Shown piece after piece: positions 36,353 to 48,370 of a stretch of DNA of 64,000 bases (positions are counted from its first letter, which is position 1; every line of letters starts with the position of its first letter). Both the position numbers and the translations under genes were made by a program. The stretch is from Diploscapter coronatus (lineage: Eukaryota; Nematoda; Chromadorea; Rhabditida; Rhabditidae): contig OZ038423.1 in the NCBI GenBank assembly GCA_964036155.1, forward strand, positions 50,235,249 through 50,299,248, written 5' to 3'. The notes below the pieces were generated by a model that made no database searches, was not told the DNA's origin, and saw only the letters and a program-made list of their open reading frames with translations.

Positions 36353-38803
36353 ATGGCTAATCTCAAACCCGCCAATATTTGCTGGATGACCACTACCTAC
36401 AGATCTTCACGCTTGCACTCGAAACTTGTAGTCATCTTCGGTAACTTTTCTTAAATTTACAAAAAAAATCTAAATTTGAACTATCCATACATTCTTGACA
36501 ATTTTTGCATTACGAAAAATCTCCAATAATCACGTTCAAAATGAGCTACAAATAACTGAAACTTCTAGCGATGTTTTTCTGAAAATTATCGAACTCGTTG
36601 TTAATTTTTGTTAATATTATGAAGTATGAAAAATTTTATATGAAGCTGCTCTTCACGATTTAATTCAGCGGTATGCCTGTTCTGCTACTTGATTCTGGGC
36701 TTTATCAACGATTTGGGCGAAATTAGGAGTAGTCAAGCGATGCTACAAGATGCACTTTTGCGGTCAGTGGAAATTCATATTTCGTCAAAATTGGTGTTAA
36801 AAATTGAAGATAGCCTAAAATTAAGAACAACAAGACATGACAAAAACATTTGAAAATCTTCCTATTAGATGTAGTTTTCCTACTTTTCCTTACCCTATTT
36901 TCATTCCTTCCTCCTCAAATTTCTATAAAACAAACTTCTGCTCAAAAATCACATTCATTTTCTTGTATTGCAGACAATCTCAAGCTTACATGCAGCAATT
37001 GGCTCTGTTCAACAACACAATCCGCTCTCAGCGTCTCGCTCTGCCACTCACCAATCCTAGTCTCAATTCCCAAATCGCTTTTCCCTCCCTGAGAACCCGT
37101 GGCCCTCTGTACCCCACGATTCCTCCACTCGTCAAGCAGAATCATAGTTCCGAGCAGAAATTCATTACCTCTCCTATGCATGCGATTCGCCTTAATGGTG
37201 GACTGGGGAATCAGCTATTCGAGTTGATTTCTCTGATTGGAATCGGAAGAAACCTAAACAGGCAACCGATTATTCCCGCAGATAATGGGGTTGTGCTCTC
37301 AATCTTATCAAGTGAGAAAGGACCAATAATATTTTTGAAAAGGCAGCAATTTCAGGCTCAATATTCCCTCGATACCCAATGATTCTTGACCAAATTCAAG
37401 TCCGGTTTTTCGAGGTTTAAAATTTCAACTGACTTTTTAAAATTACAATTCTTTTAGAAACGCTTGCAAACTCTCATCTCATTTATGTCAGGCTGTTGCC
37501 GCTATGTCGATATAGAGCCATATAGAGATAACGACGATAATATTCTCAGTACTCAGGGTGCATATTTTCAGGCTAGAATATCTTATTTGGCTAGGTTTCT
37601 AATTTATAACTATAGAGCTACAAATACTTTGAATCAATCCGAAATGAAGTCCGACTTTGGCTATCGCCTCAGCAAATAGACACGTTACGAGCCACGATGA
37701 TGATTCCGAATGATGTCGTAAAGAGATTCAAGTAAATCAAGTTATAGAAGTTCGAAAAAATGATAGTGAAGTACAGAGCTTTGTTCAACATTTGATTTTT
37801 CATGCAAAGACTTCGATACTTTCGACGCAACATTGACTTGTTTTCATGCATTTTTAATGAAAGAAACTGCGAAGTTTTAGCTATCTCAAAAGTTTTAAAA
37901 ATGCTGTAAAAATCAATTTTGTAGAATTTGCACTCACATTCGTCGTGGTGATTTCGTGACAGATGGAATGCATCTGCCTTCCGATTCTGACTTCGCCCGA
38001 GATGCAACCGAGTATCTGATCGCTAAATTCAGAAAGGAACTCAAAAGAAAGGCGGTTGTCGTAGTCCTTGGAAATGACCCGATATTTTCGCATTATATCT
38101 TTCATGGTATGCGATGTTTAGCTTTCAATCTGAGATTTACAGTTGCATGAAATTTTAAATTTATTTATGACTCATAAAATTCCCAAAAATCGAGAAGCAC
38201 CTGTTAAATTGCAGTACTCATGTTTGATGCGATTTTGCATTGTGTATTTAGGAGGAAAATAACCGTATTTTGCTCGAATTTTCAGAATAATAATAGCGAT
38301 TCGTACATCAATGGCAATTTTAAGACAAACTCTTCAATTTATCTAATGCAGCTGCATTAATTTTCAGACAAAGTAGTTCATCCGGCAGACGTTGAGCATT
38401 TCAATGTGAACGAATCTCTTTACCTTCCGAAGCGAATCATGCAATACAAAGTCATTCTGACGCCCACACTTTCGCCTGAAGTCGATCTCAGCTTTTCACG
38501 GAATTTTTGCGACGTCGTTCTTATTACAGGTATCAAAGTACAATCATGCTGGAAATTATTTCATTTTCTTCTATGTAGCTCCTTCTTCAACATTCGGGTT
38601 TTGGATAGCTTATTTGGCAAAAGATGGAGCAAAAGTGTTCTATCGAGATATCGAGCAGACATCAGATAGGGTTCAATACGAAATGGACCAAGACGATTTC
38701 TTTCCGAGTGGTAAAACATAAATGATCGAAATTGAGATCGTCAAATTTTTTAGATTGGACAAAATTACGAGTAGACACAAACGGGGATATTGTTGAAGCA
38801 TAA
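36353..38803 (+). CDS. GT11 alpha-1,2-fucosyltransferase-like, type II membrane protein, 444 aa
   Basis: Ten exons: 36353-36440, 36669-36762, 36974-37311, 37356-37414, 37458-37571, 37616-37731, 37925-38106, 38368-38529, 38579-38710 and 38754-38803. They give 444 residues. A short cytosolic tail is followed by one membrane anchor (about 24-43, LVVIFAVCLFCYLILGFI), the Golgi type II layout. GT11 motifs are clear: RLNGGLGNQLFE at about 133-144, GAYFQSYKYFES, the GDP-fucose-binding HIRRGDF at about 274-280, VVVVLGND, and SSTFGFWIAYL near the end. It should transfer fucose from GDP-fucose to a galactose-type acceptor. Worms have many GT11 genes (fut-2 relatives), so no symbol is given. The junction between exons 5 and 6 uses a GC donor (37572) with a tatag acceptor. 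No GT option gives an open, family-matching frame there. Confidence 0.87.
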
Positions 38804-40335
38804 TGAGCATGTGATATTTGTCTGTACATAATATTTGTTACGTTGTTGACAATTCGTTGTTATTTGGTTGATAAGTGAAGATTGTCAAAGTTTTGACAAG
38901 AAATCTTTAAAAAGAAGCATAACTTATTGTTAGAGAAGATCATCATTGAATGAAATAGAGAAGATTTATAGCTAAACAGATGAATCCAAAACATTGTCCT
39001 CATCAGATGAAAAGCGTCCAATAATGAGACTGTTTGAATCCTTAGATTAAACAGGTCTACGAACTCAGAAAGAGTATCTAATTATCATTTCGAATTTGGG
39101 CACATTTTTCTAACCTCCAATAACAATCATTATTCGTCAAACTGGCCTCTCGTGATGTGTTTTCCTTGTCGACGGGTTAACTTTTCTCACAAAAATAGGA
39201 AAAAATATAAAAAAAAATTCCCCAGAAATCTACTCGACGAGGGAATAGCCTGGCTTCGACGCGATCGTCGAATCAAGTAGACAGAGACAGAGACGGGCAA
39301 AGGGCTGTCGATCGCGACAGACACGGAAACGGAGACAGGTCAGAACTGGGCAAAGTAAGTTATTTGCTGTCAAGTAGTAATTTTTATCTTGAGCATGGTA
39401 ATAATTAGCCAGATAACATTAATGAATACGCTAAATTACTCATCTGAAGAGTAAACAGCTTTGATAAAATCTACAGCTTCTTACTTATTTTTTCCCGAAT
39501 ATTTTTTTAAAGTAAAACCATGATCCCATCTTTTCTCGGCTTACCAAGTTTTCTATTCGTTTTTGAGAATTTAGTCGTGAAAACCTTCATTTCACGCCAT
39601 AAAATCAGGAATTTGTTTAAAAAATCGCTTTTTACAGAAGACGAAGAAGATACACTAAGTAGTGATTTGCCAGAAGAAATGCCTGAGATAGTGATTGAAC
39701 GAAGTGGGCTGGGTGAGTGTTTTGAATGAAGAAATGGTGTAGTTCATCTTACACTTCGTTACATCTTGGCAAAATTCCCTGAAGAATGGAATTTTCACAA
39801 TTCTTATTACGTAATTGTGTGATAACCATACTCCCAATCGACTTGAATTGATGACTTTCTTCTAGAGCCATACTACTCAGGAAAGCAGTTGTTGTGACTC
39901 GAATTCTGCATATCACAAACTCGACTCCTCTTTAAACAGACTCGTTAATTCCTCTGCCTCGTTCCTTCACTCTTCCAATATTCATCGATTTTCTTCTTCA
40001 ATCTCGAATTAAACCGATTCTCTCAATTAAAATAAATCGATTGATTGAATGCCGTGGAAAATGAAGGAGCCTTTTTATTTGTGAAAGAAAGCGCGCAAAT
40101 GAGATGAATGTTGTTGTTGTGATGAGGCGATCCGACTGGTTCGAGTGATCGAGACAGACACTGCTCGATGTGGTGCATGAAAGGGGTGCGGAACGGTTCT
40201 GAACAAGGTATTTGGAGGTTGGAGAACAATATTTGTAGAGACAAATATTTTTTCCAGTTATATAAAAGCTGATCTTCATCATAAAAAACGAGTTTAAGAC
40301 ATGAAAGTTTTAAAAATATGCAAAATGTACCTGTT
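38804..40335. other. Gap holding a possible small gene
   Basis: Contains the candidate at 39520-39897 and, upstream, an open exon-like block at about 39229-39354 ending in a good AAA|gtaagt donor. The block is arginine- and aspartate-rich in one frame and arginine/glutamine-rich in the other. It could be a 5' exon of that candidate. Confidence 0.35.
39520..39897 (+). CDS. Possible small acidic-tailed protein, 74 aa, two exons
   Basis: Exon 39520-39712 starts MIPSFLGLPSFLFVFENLVV and runs into an acidic stretch (TEDEEDTLSSDLPEEMPEI). It splices in phase 1 at gtgagt to 39866-39897 (tctag acceptor), which adds EPYYSGKQLL and a stop. Alternatively the acidic part starts at a tttacag acceptor (39638) and joins an upstream exon ending at about 39354. 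Phase agreement and good splice sites support the acidic exon and the last exon. The N-terminus is uncertain and there is no recognised family. Confidence 0.35.
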
Positions 40336-41866
40336 TTAAGTTTCGAAATTTCCATCGGCCTCTAGATGAAGTGTGAGGTATTCTTCGTTCGACGCAGCCA
40401 CTTTCTTCTCTTTGATCTGCAGTCATTAATTCATTGATCGATTATCATCACTTATTCCAACCTCATCATATCGTTTTGCCCAAGCCACCACTGGCTGTCT
40501 CTGATCGAACGAATCCCGCATACTCGATTTCGCTCCGTCTGCCTGCAAACAATCAGTATTTCAGCGAAAAGCAACTTTATCTTGTGGTAATTGCTTCATT
40601 TTCTATGAGTGCATGACTAAAATTGGTGTCAAACTCAGGAAGAAATGCACTTCTGAGGAAAAATACAAACGTGAATCGATAAAATCCAGAATCAATCGGT
40701 CAATTTTTCCTGTAAAACTAGAAGAAAGTTAAAATTAAGAAGCTTTTCAGCGGATTCCTTGTAAGCGTCTTTTTCATTGGGTGTCCCCTTGCCCTGTGCC
40801 GCCACTGGCTTCTCTGCCTCGTCTGCAGGTCGAGTTGCCGCGTCTGGATGAGTCATTCGAGTCAGTCGTGAGATTCGACTCATTCCTGAAAAAATATGAA
40901 TTAAATTATTCCCTAACTTTATATTCGGAGTTCATAAACAAACTCAATAATAAGTAGGTGAAGTTCAGTTTGCTTTATTACATTTGTAAATTGAACTTTG
41001 ATTTTTCGAAAATTATCAAATATAATAATTTTTCACTCGGTGTAAAATGATCTTTCGTTTCATCGATTCAAGAAATTCTCTTTTATAATTCAGAAGATGA
41101 ATATCTTGTAAGTGTGACATTCGTTATTCGTTCAAATTCCTAGTCTTTAGTATATCCCTTCATCAATTTCATCTTCTTCCAAACCGAACATCATTTCCCT
41201 TCGAATTGAAGTCTAGAAAGTCCCCCTTCTCTCAATCGAATACATTTTGCGACATTTCCCTTCCTTTCCCATTTGTGATATTTCTGATTTCTCTCAGTCA
41301 CTTACCAACTCTTTTCATAGCCAAAAATGAACCAGGTCATCTTTGCCGATATCTCTCAGTTTATCAAAAACACCGGCAAAAAAGAGTATGGGAATCAAAC
41401 TTCAACTCATCTTTGATTTACTCCATCTCTGCAAAGCCAGAAGACAGATAAAAGTGTCTCGAACTGTTACAATCAGAGTCAGCTAATACAGTAGCCTAAT
41501 CAAATAAACTGAAATTCGATTTTTCCCGTAAGAACATGAGATGGAAAATAGGATTGTACTTTATACGGTATTCTCGAGAATGAAACCAATCCACTGGCGC
41601 TAATAACTGAAAACTCAGCGACAATTATCGAATCCATTGAACATCTTGGCAAATAAATTTTGGCTAAACCTTCGTCGGAAGTTAAGGAAGGCTGTTGGAA
41701 GATTGAAATGAAAACTTTTGTCTCTGCTTCGGAATCAAACTTTAGGCTGAGATTGGGGTAAGTTCCAACAGCACTGTTACTGACAATTCAATAAGCAGTA
41801 AGTAAAATCAATATTTTATGGACCTATTTGTTGTTGTCTCTGCGCTGCGTTGCCCTCGACACTCAT
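40336..41866 (-). CDS. Small unknown protein, 123 aa, four exons
   Basis: Exons on the minus strand: 41824-41866, 40719-40885, 40462-40542 and 40336-40416, all in phase, giving 123 residues. It begins MSVEGNAAQRQQQIGMSRIS, continues with a polar Ala/Lys/Glu-rich part (DEAEKPVAAQGKGTPNEKDA), then MRDSFDQRQPVVAWAKRYDE, and ends HLEADGNFET. There is no signal peptide, membrane segment or cysteine, and I do not recognise the family. The end of exon 2 (a weak gtttta donor at 40718) is the doubtful junction. Exons 3 and 4 are both exactly 81 nt and phase 0. It is the last gene in a run of minus-strand genes. Confidence 0.5.
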
Positions 41867-43054
41867 GCTTTCCCGCTTTCCAAGAGATGGGGGCTTCTTT
41901 GCACATTCCAACGAAGTCCAGACTACCAACAGCACAGTAAAAATGACAGTTTATTAGTTTATTGATTACTAACTAATCAATCGATTCACAAAAATTCATT
42001 ACAATCAAGATCAAAATGAGTAGCGAATCAATCATCAGTTAACAGTAGATCGATCAAGATGTTATGGCTCTGACTCTGATATAAACAGGAAGTCAAGTGC
42101 AAGTTATTGATTCGTTATTTAGAAAATGCTATTTGGAAACTTCGCAGCTTGACGAAATAGGGTGTCGAGTTGAGATAAGTAAGAAAACATTCTCACCAGG
42201 GCTGAATCGAAATTTCGACACGCTTTTTCTATTTCTCTTCCACACGTTCGCTCTTTATTTCGCCCTTTTATGTTCGTATGATCGGAATTCCGCGGCTAGA
42301 GAGCAGACAACCAGAGTGAGTACGGGGTAGGGGATGAGATAGTTAGTGGGCATGTGGTTAAGCATGCGAGAGGGAGAGGAGAGGTTAAGAAAGAGATGCG
42401 AAACCGGAATTCCGATCCAGTCTGATTCTCACTCTTGCATACTGTCTCTTCAAGTTGCGAGGTGCCGCGATTTCAGATTTTTTTTGAAAAAAAGACTTCT
42501 TCAAACGACTGATTAATATGAGAAGTTATGGTAATTACAGAATAGCAACAGACCTCAAAAATAACGACAGAAGAAAGCCAAACAGAGGCAAGGAGAATGG
42601 GAACGAGGAACAAGTCGAAATCATCGCGACGAACATAGAACATAATAATGAAGAAATAGGTTGATGAATGAGCAACGAAATTATGATTGTAGGATATGTA
42701 TGCAAATTTTGAGCATGTTTCATTTTGAGAGCGATAGAAATTTTATGGTCTAAAGAAAAAAACTATATCAGCACATAATAAATTATAAAATGTAAGTAGC
42801 TAGTCAGATGGAAAAAGCTAACAGAAAGTAATAAATGACAAAAATATTGATTGCAAAAGTGATATGACTAAACTCTAGAAGATGAAAAAACTCAGCTCAA
42901 AATAAAACTCCTCTCTTAGTCAATTTGCTTGAAATTGCAATTTAAATTTAGATAGGTTTAAGGAAAGATCGTAAAGAATCTGACCCAAATTCGAATTTTA
43001 ATGTTCGAAAATTTAAATTTCGATTAACCTCATCCCAAAATCAATATTCTCGAG
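41867..43054. other. Intergenic region, no gene seen
   Basis: Gap of 1.2 kb between the small unknown gene's 5' end and the 3' end of the ATF4-like bZIP gene, with purine-rich DNA near 42300-42400 and 42540-42620. Nothing supported. Confidence 0.4.
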
Positions 43055-45926
43055 TCAATGTGAGTACGATCGATTATTGCATCCCCCATCACAATGATAG
43101 TCTTGAGAAATGGTCGGTTGGCTGCAGACGAAGATATGGGCGGAGCCTGGGCCTGTGCCCTGAATATCCTGCACGCCTTGAACAGGGGTCGAGACTGAGG
43201 AGTTCATGTTTGGGAAGGTCGACTGTCCGTTTGTGAGGGGTTGAGCAGAATGGTTATTTGGAGACAGGTTGTTTCCCATCTGAGAAGTGCTGAATTGCAT
43301 CAATTAGAAACTAAAAATTTGAAAAAATGAAATTAAGGTTGCTTCAAAATTTATAATTTTTAATTTGAAACTGGAAAAAAAATAAAACCATATAGACTGA
43401 ATCGTATTAACTTTGTGCTACTGAGTAATCTTGAAAATTTGCTTGCAATCATCAGGGTGCATGAACTTCGACTTCGAAAAATTCCAGATCAAAACTTTGT
43501 GCATCTCTGCTCGCAATTATTAGCAAAATAAACTATAGAAACGAATTTAAAAAAAAAAAATCTAATCCGGTTACAAGTTCTGGCATAATTTTTGCTACAT
43601 TTTTGCTCTCTTGAGATGGTGTTCCAAACAAGTTGAAAATAGAAGATGTGAGAAAGACAAAAGAGAAGACTCAATTATCATATCTTACAATTTGGAAAAA
43701 ATCCGCTCTCTTAAAATCTATGACGTTATTATTGGTAATTTTCCAATAATTTCGATTTTCTGCAAGAAAATAGATCTCAAAAGGTCAAATGATGTCACAA
43801 AGACAAAAGAACACTCGAGTTTGTCCTAAATTGCATTTGAAAAATCGCGCCTTCTTTAATCGATGATGTTTCCTCGAACCTATGACGCAATTTCAGGTCA
43901 TCCTTCAGCAATTCGGCACTATTTTTTTTAACTTTTGCCACCAGTAAATTTAATTTTACAGACAAAAGATGTAACGATGAGTTATCGTTAGTAAATGAAA
44001 GGGGCGTGATGCAGTGTAGCACTGGAACAGTTCGATGCATCATTGATTGAATCGCTAATTCACAAGGAATTCACTCAAATCGAGCCACGGCTGTTTTTTT
44101 ATGAACCTTTCAAATAAATCGAGAAAAAGTAACGCTGTCCTTGTGCAGTTTGAGTGTTTTTGACCTCGCGAACTAGATTTTTTCTTTTCTAAATTTAAAA
44201 TCTACCAGTTTTGTTCTGCCTCCGAGCATTTTTTCTCGCTAGAAATATCGAGATACTCCAAACTTATCTGAACATTTTACTTCATCTCCATGAAAGTTAT
44301 TCTATCCTTACATCGCAATATCGACTGCTAGTGGGAGTATCAGCTGTGTGATTGAGTTGCGAAGGATCAGTGGCTTGATAAATGTACCATTGGGGATCAT
44401 CGTAGACAACTTTGTGCAAGCACCCTAAAATTCAAATATTCATTTTACTTTAAACTAAAATCTCTCATTCATAGCAAAGTCGATATTCATCATGCAAAAG
44501 TTCGAAAACTAGCATATTAGGTAAGATTTTTCCTCTAAATTTTCCTCCCTAAAAATCTTAAAACTGATATTCCAATATGTTCTCTATGAAAATTTTAGAA
44601 AGTAACTCGTCATCTAAAGGACATCCCGCTCCTTCGTTCACCTATCTCTTTATCTAGACCGACAGATCGATATCGACTTTGTCGCGATTCAAGTGCATTT
44701 TTTCTACTTTGAACTAGAAGAAAAAGGGATTTTGAGAATAAATTACAATTTGAAAGGTTGTCTCCCGAATTTGGGATTGGAGTGGCTGAGTTTGAATGAT
44801 GAGACTGACATTGGGATGCAGCTGATGCAGCTGACGGAGTTGAAGAAGTAGTTGAAGGGGATGGCTGGGGTGCTCCCGGAGTGACTGAGGTAGAAGCTGC
44901 TAGGTTGGAGGACACAGTCAGTGGGATGGACTGGTAGGGCACCAATCGGGCTGTCGTTTGCATTTGCTGAGTATGAACACACATAGTCCGCTTCTCTAAT
45001 TCCATCAGCTAAACCTTATTTTTGATTCATCAAAATTACGGTACCCCCATCCAACCTTAGAGTGAGCGCACTTCAGTTTCTCAGTCAATTGAATATTCCG
45101 CGTTTCGAGATCCTTGCATTTCTGTAATCATTCGCTTTTGTTCTAATCTACAGTATGACTTCTTGGAAAGTTCGATCAGTTAGGGTCTCTAATCTCTGGT
45201 AGGGGTTAAATTGAAAATTGAAATAGTGCTTGTAAAGACGACCTTGGTAGACTTTAGCCAGAACAGAAATTTTTAAGGAAAGGTCTCCTGCACTAGTTAC
45301 CCTCAAGTTGCTCTTACCTTTTTGTACAAGTTACCCCTTTTCTGGAAAATAGCATGTGGAAGAGAAAAAAGAGAGTAACTTCTACAAAAGGGTGAAAGTA
45401 ACTAGTGCAGAAGGCTCGGGAAGAGGAGTTTGTAGAAACAAATCATACGAAAAATTTTGATATATAACGGGATTCACAATAAGATTATTACGAAAGATCT
45501 TGGCATAGAGAACTCCGAACAGGGTTAAGACTGAATTGAATTTTGCAAATTCGGAATCGGAATTTAATTAAAAAAACATTCGAATCGTACTTGGATCTAA
45601 TTGCTCCAAATTTAGGAATTGGAATTTATCTAGAAACCGTCGAATTCAAAACGGAACGGAATCCGAGTCGGAAAAGGAATTCCGCCTCAAACTTAATCCT
45701 CACTGAGGATCTGACTTAAGCAAAGCCTAGGACTATAGTAAAAAACCTGCCGAACTTTCCAATAGTCCCTACAGTATCCCAAGTTTATCCTTACATTTTT
45801 CCACTCCTTAATCTCCTGCTTGACTTTGCATCTGTATCTCTCCGCAGCCTGTCGGTTCTTCTCTCTTTTGATTTCTTGAGGATCATTATCGTCGACCTGA
45901 CGGGGAGGGTTCTTCTTTCGGCCCAT
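43055..45926 (-). CDS. bZIP transcription factor with ATF4-like basic region, 265 aa
   Basis: Five exons on the minus strand: 45795-45926, 45056-45121, 44747-45008, 44312-44424 and 43055-43279, giving 265 residues. The bZIP is at the N-terminus: basic region KREKNRQAAERYRCKVKQEI and a zipper with KCKDLETRNIQLTEKLK. The RYR after the conserved N-x-x-A-A matches ATF4/ATF5 and differs from the RCR of Fos and ATF3. The rest is a Ser/Thr/Pro/Gln-rich likely activation region with a conserved-looking WCLHKVVYDDPQWYIYQATD patch. It should bind DNA as a dimer in the nucleus. The intron between basic region and zipper and the 66-nt zipper exon match the two other bZIP genes in the window. Intron 1 (45122-45794) contains a foldback repeat. 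A tttttag acceptor 42 nt before the ATG may accept a spliced leader. Confidence 0.82.
45288..45410. repeat. 123-bp foldback element in a bZIP intron
   Basis: Perfect 13-bp terminal inverted repeats, CTGCACTAGTTAC at 45288-45300 and GTAACTAGTGCAG at 45398-45410. Further imperfect pairing follows inside (cttttttgtacaagttac against gtaacttctacaaaagg). It resembles a short MITE or solo hairpin, lies in intron 1 of the ATF4-like gene, and has no coding capacity. Confidence 0.6.
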
Positions 45927-48370
45927 TTCGACAGTTCAGATGGGATTTTGTGGGAGACAGATAGCTAAAAATTAGAAAATGTACCAAAGTGAAACAAAGG
46001 CAATGAAGTCGAATGAAATAAGTAATTCGAACGAATAAATGCTATTCATGAAATCATGGCATTCGTAATGGTGTTCGCTGAATACTAACAAGAAAAAGTT
46101 GCATAGTTTCGAATTTTCAACTCCTGAGTAAAATTTAGTTATGAATGGTACATTTTGACATGCAACCAAGCTGTCCAATATTCAGCTAACTACAGTGCAT
46201 ATTAGTAAGATGACCATGAAAAAGTAGTAAGGAAGAGTCTGAATGATTTGAATGATGAAACAGGTGGGAAGCTTTCGGAATGATCGGGACTTTATGAAGG
46301 GGGAATGACTTGGAGAAGGAAAGAAATCGAAAGAGGAACTAGGAACTAGGAGACCAAGTGAATTGAATGTTCTTGATCGTCGTAAATCGTCTCCAAATTG
46401 CATAGGTCAGAAAAGAAAATAGGTAGATACTGAAAGACGGAAGGAGTGATAGAGTGGTTGCCGTAATGATAACAGGAAGAATATACACAACCCCAAACAC
46501 TTCCTTATTGCTATTTATGGGTCGTGATTCTGAGAAGAAAACAATTTACGAATCAGGTTAGTTTGGAGAATACAAGAGCTAGAAACCTGATCAATGAGCA
46601 TGATGAGACGGAATGAAAACCAATGATGTAACTTGGCAGTTACTAAATGGCGGTCCTATAGCTAGTTATAGGCGAGGGGATGAAATTCGAGAAATAGCGT
46701 GAAAAAACCACACTCCCTCCATATAGTAAATGCCGTTTCATACAAATTGGTTCACAATAAGTAGGGACAAATAGGCTGAATTCAATTTCATCTTTTATAC
46801 TATACCAAAATCTTGACCATCGCTATATTTAATAAAAAAAAAGAAAAAAAAAGTTCATTATAAGAGTCCTCCTAAATCAAACATATTTTTGTAATTAAAC
46901 TTTTCCAATTATATTTAAATTTGTTAACTTTTTCGACAAGGTGCAAGTAAATGGTCATTATCAAAATAAGTTAAAAATTAGCTATTTTAATGAGGGAATG
47001 ATGGTGAAAAAGAAGGAAAGGTCAAATAATGATATGTGAACTTTCCGAATAGTCCTACGGGAGTTTTAGATGCTGAATATTTATAGGATAGTTTCACTTC
47101 GCAAGCATATGATTGTTCTGTGACTTATTCATTTGGAGAGAAAAACGTGAATACACTTGCATTTCAGCATCCAAATCCAGCACGCAGCATTTCAATCCAA
47201 TTCAACCAGCATCTAACGCATCGCCAAATTAGAGACACACCAGCATGTATCACATCTGACTCAAACTAATACTTAAAGCGCCATCAAATACGTTGAATCT
47301 CGATCATACTCCACAAACCTTCCTTATATTAAGAAGATCATTTCTCCCAACGAAGTCATCATGAAAATTCGCTTAATTTTAAGCCTATTCTAGTGTAATT
47401 ATTAAGGATTAGTAATGATTACCAATTGCTTAGATTCGAATACAGATTAGTAAATACTGTTCGAATTGACCGACTATTGAGGCATTTTTAGTAATTATGA
47501 CAACTGATTTATGTTTACTCTAGCAGAGAAAAGCATGAAAGAAACGAAGAAATAGTTGGGGATTTTATGATAGGGAAAGTGGGGCTAGAAATTTGATTAT
47601 TTGATAAAGAAAGAGAAAGAAAGAAAGAAAGGAGAAACATTGTAGATGCAGAATTAGTGCGTGTAGGAAAGGAACTGAACTGGGTGTTGGTTGAAAGAGG
47701 GAGACCGCTGAGACGGAGGGAGGAATACCCGGGAAAGAAGAAAGATCAGATGAAGAGTAACTGGGGGATGGAGTGAAATAGAGGAAAATGGGATGGAAAA
47801 AATGAAGAAGAATGTGTGTGAATAAGGGTTGTGATAGTCTTTACACTATAACAGGACGAATTTGGAAGAACGAATCATCGGATTACAGAACTAGAATGCC
47901 TTCTTACATCACGCACCCAGAATGATGAACATAGAGAACTGCAATTAGGTCTAATCAATTGCTAAGTCTTGCTCAAACGCTACTACACATTAGGGGAATG
48001 TCATTGAAAGGTTATTTACGATTCATTACAAGGAACTACGTACAACTTCCTAAATAGGGTAACAGCGAAAAATCACGAAATAGTGGATCGTGAACTTTTG
48101 ATTTATTCGGGAGATCTTAGGGGTCATTTTAAACAAATTAAAAAAAAAAAAATAGCACCAAAACTACTTAAATCCGTGCTGTAAATGACCACCAATCACG
48201 ACAAACGGTAAAAAGCACCACATGAGTTTTCTTAATTCAACTGAGCAATCCATAATTTATTTTCATCACTGGATCCTTTGAATTCAAAAATGATATTTTT
48301 AAAATCATACTCACTAATTAATTAATACCCGTCTGTGATTTTTAATCCGAATAATTATTATGCAAAGTCG
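45927..48370. other. 2.4-kb region upstream of the ATF4-like bZIP gene
   Basis: Between the bZIP gene's 5' end and the receptor's 3' end. It has purine-rich tracts at 46220-46350 and 47520-47820 (including gaaagaaagaaaga near 47610), several A-runs, and four to five short ccagcat-type repeats at about 47165-47255. No gene is supported. Confidence 0.35.

Noticed and set aside
37464..37679. Unspliced 71-codon frame in the fucosyltransferase gene
   Set aside because: Reading through the GC-AG intron gives a sequence unlike GT11 and a stop. Removing 44 bases restores the family motif.
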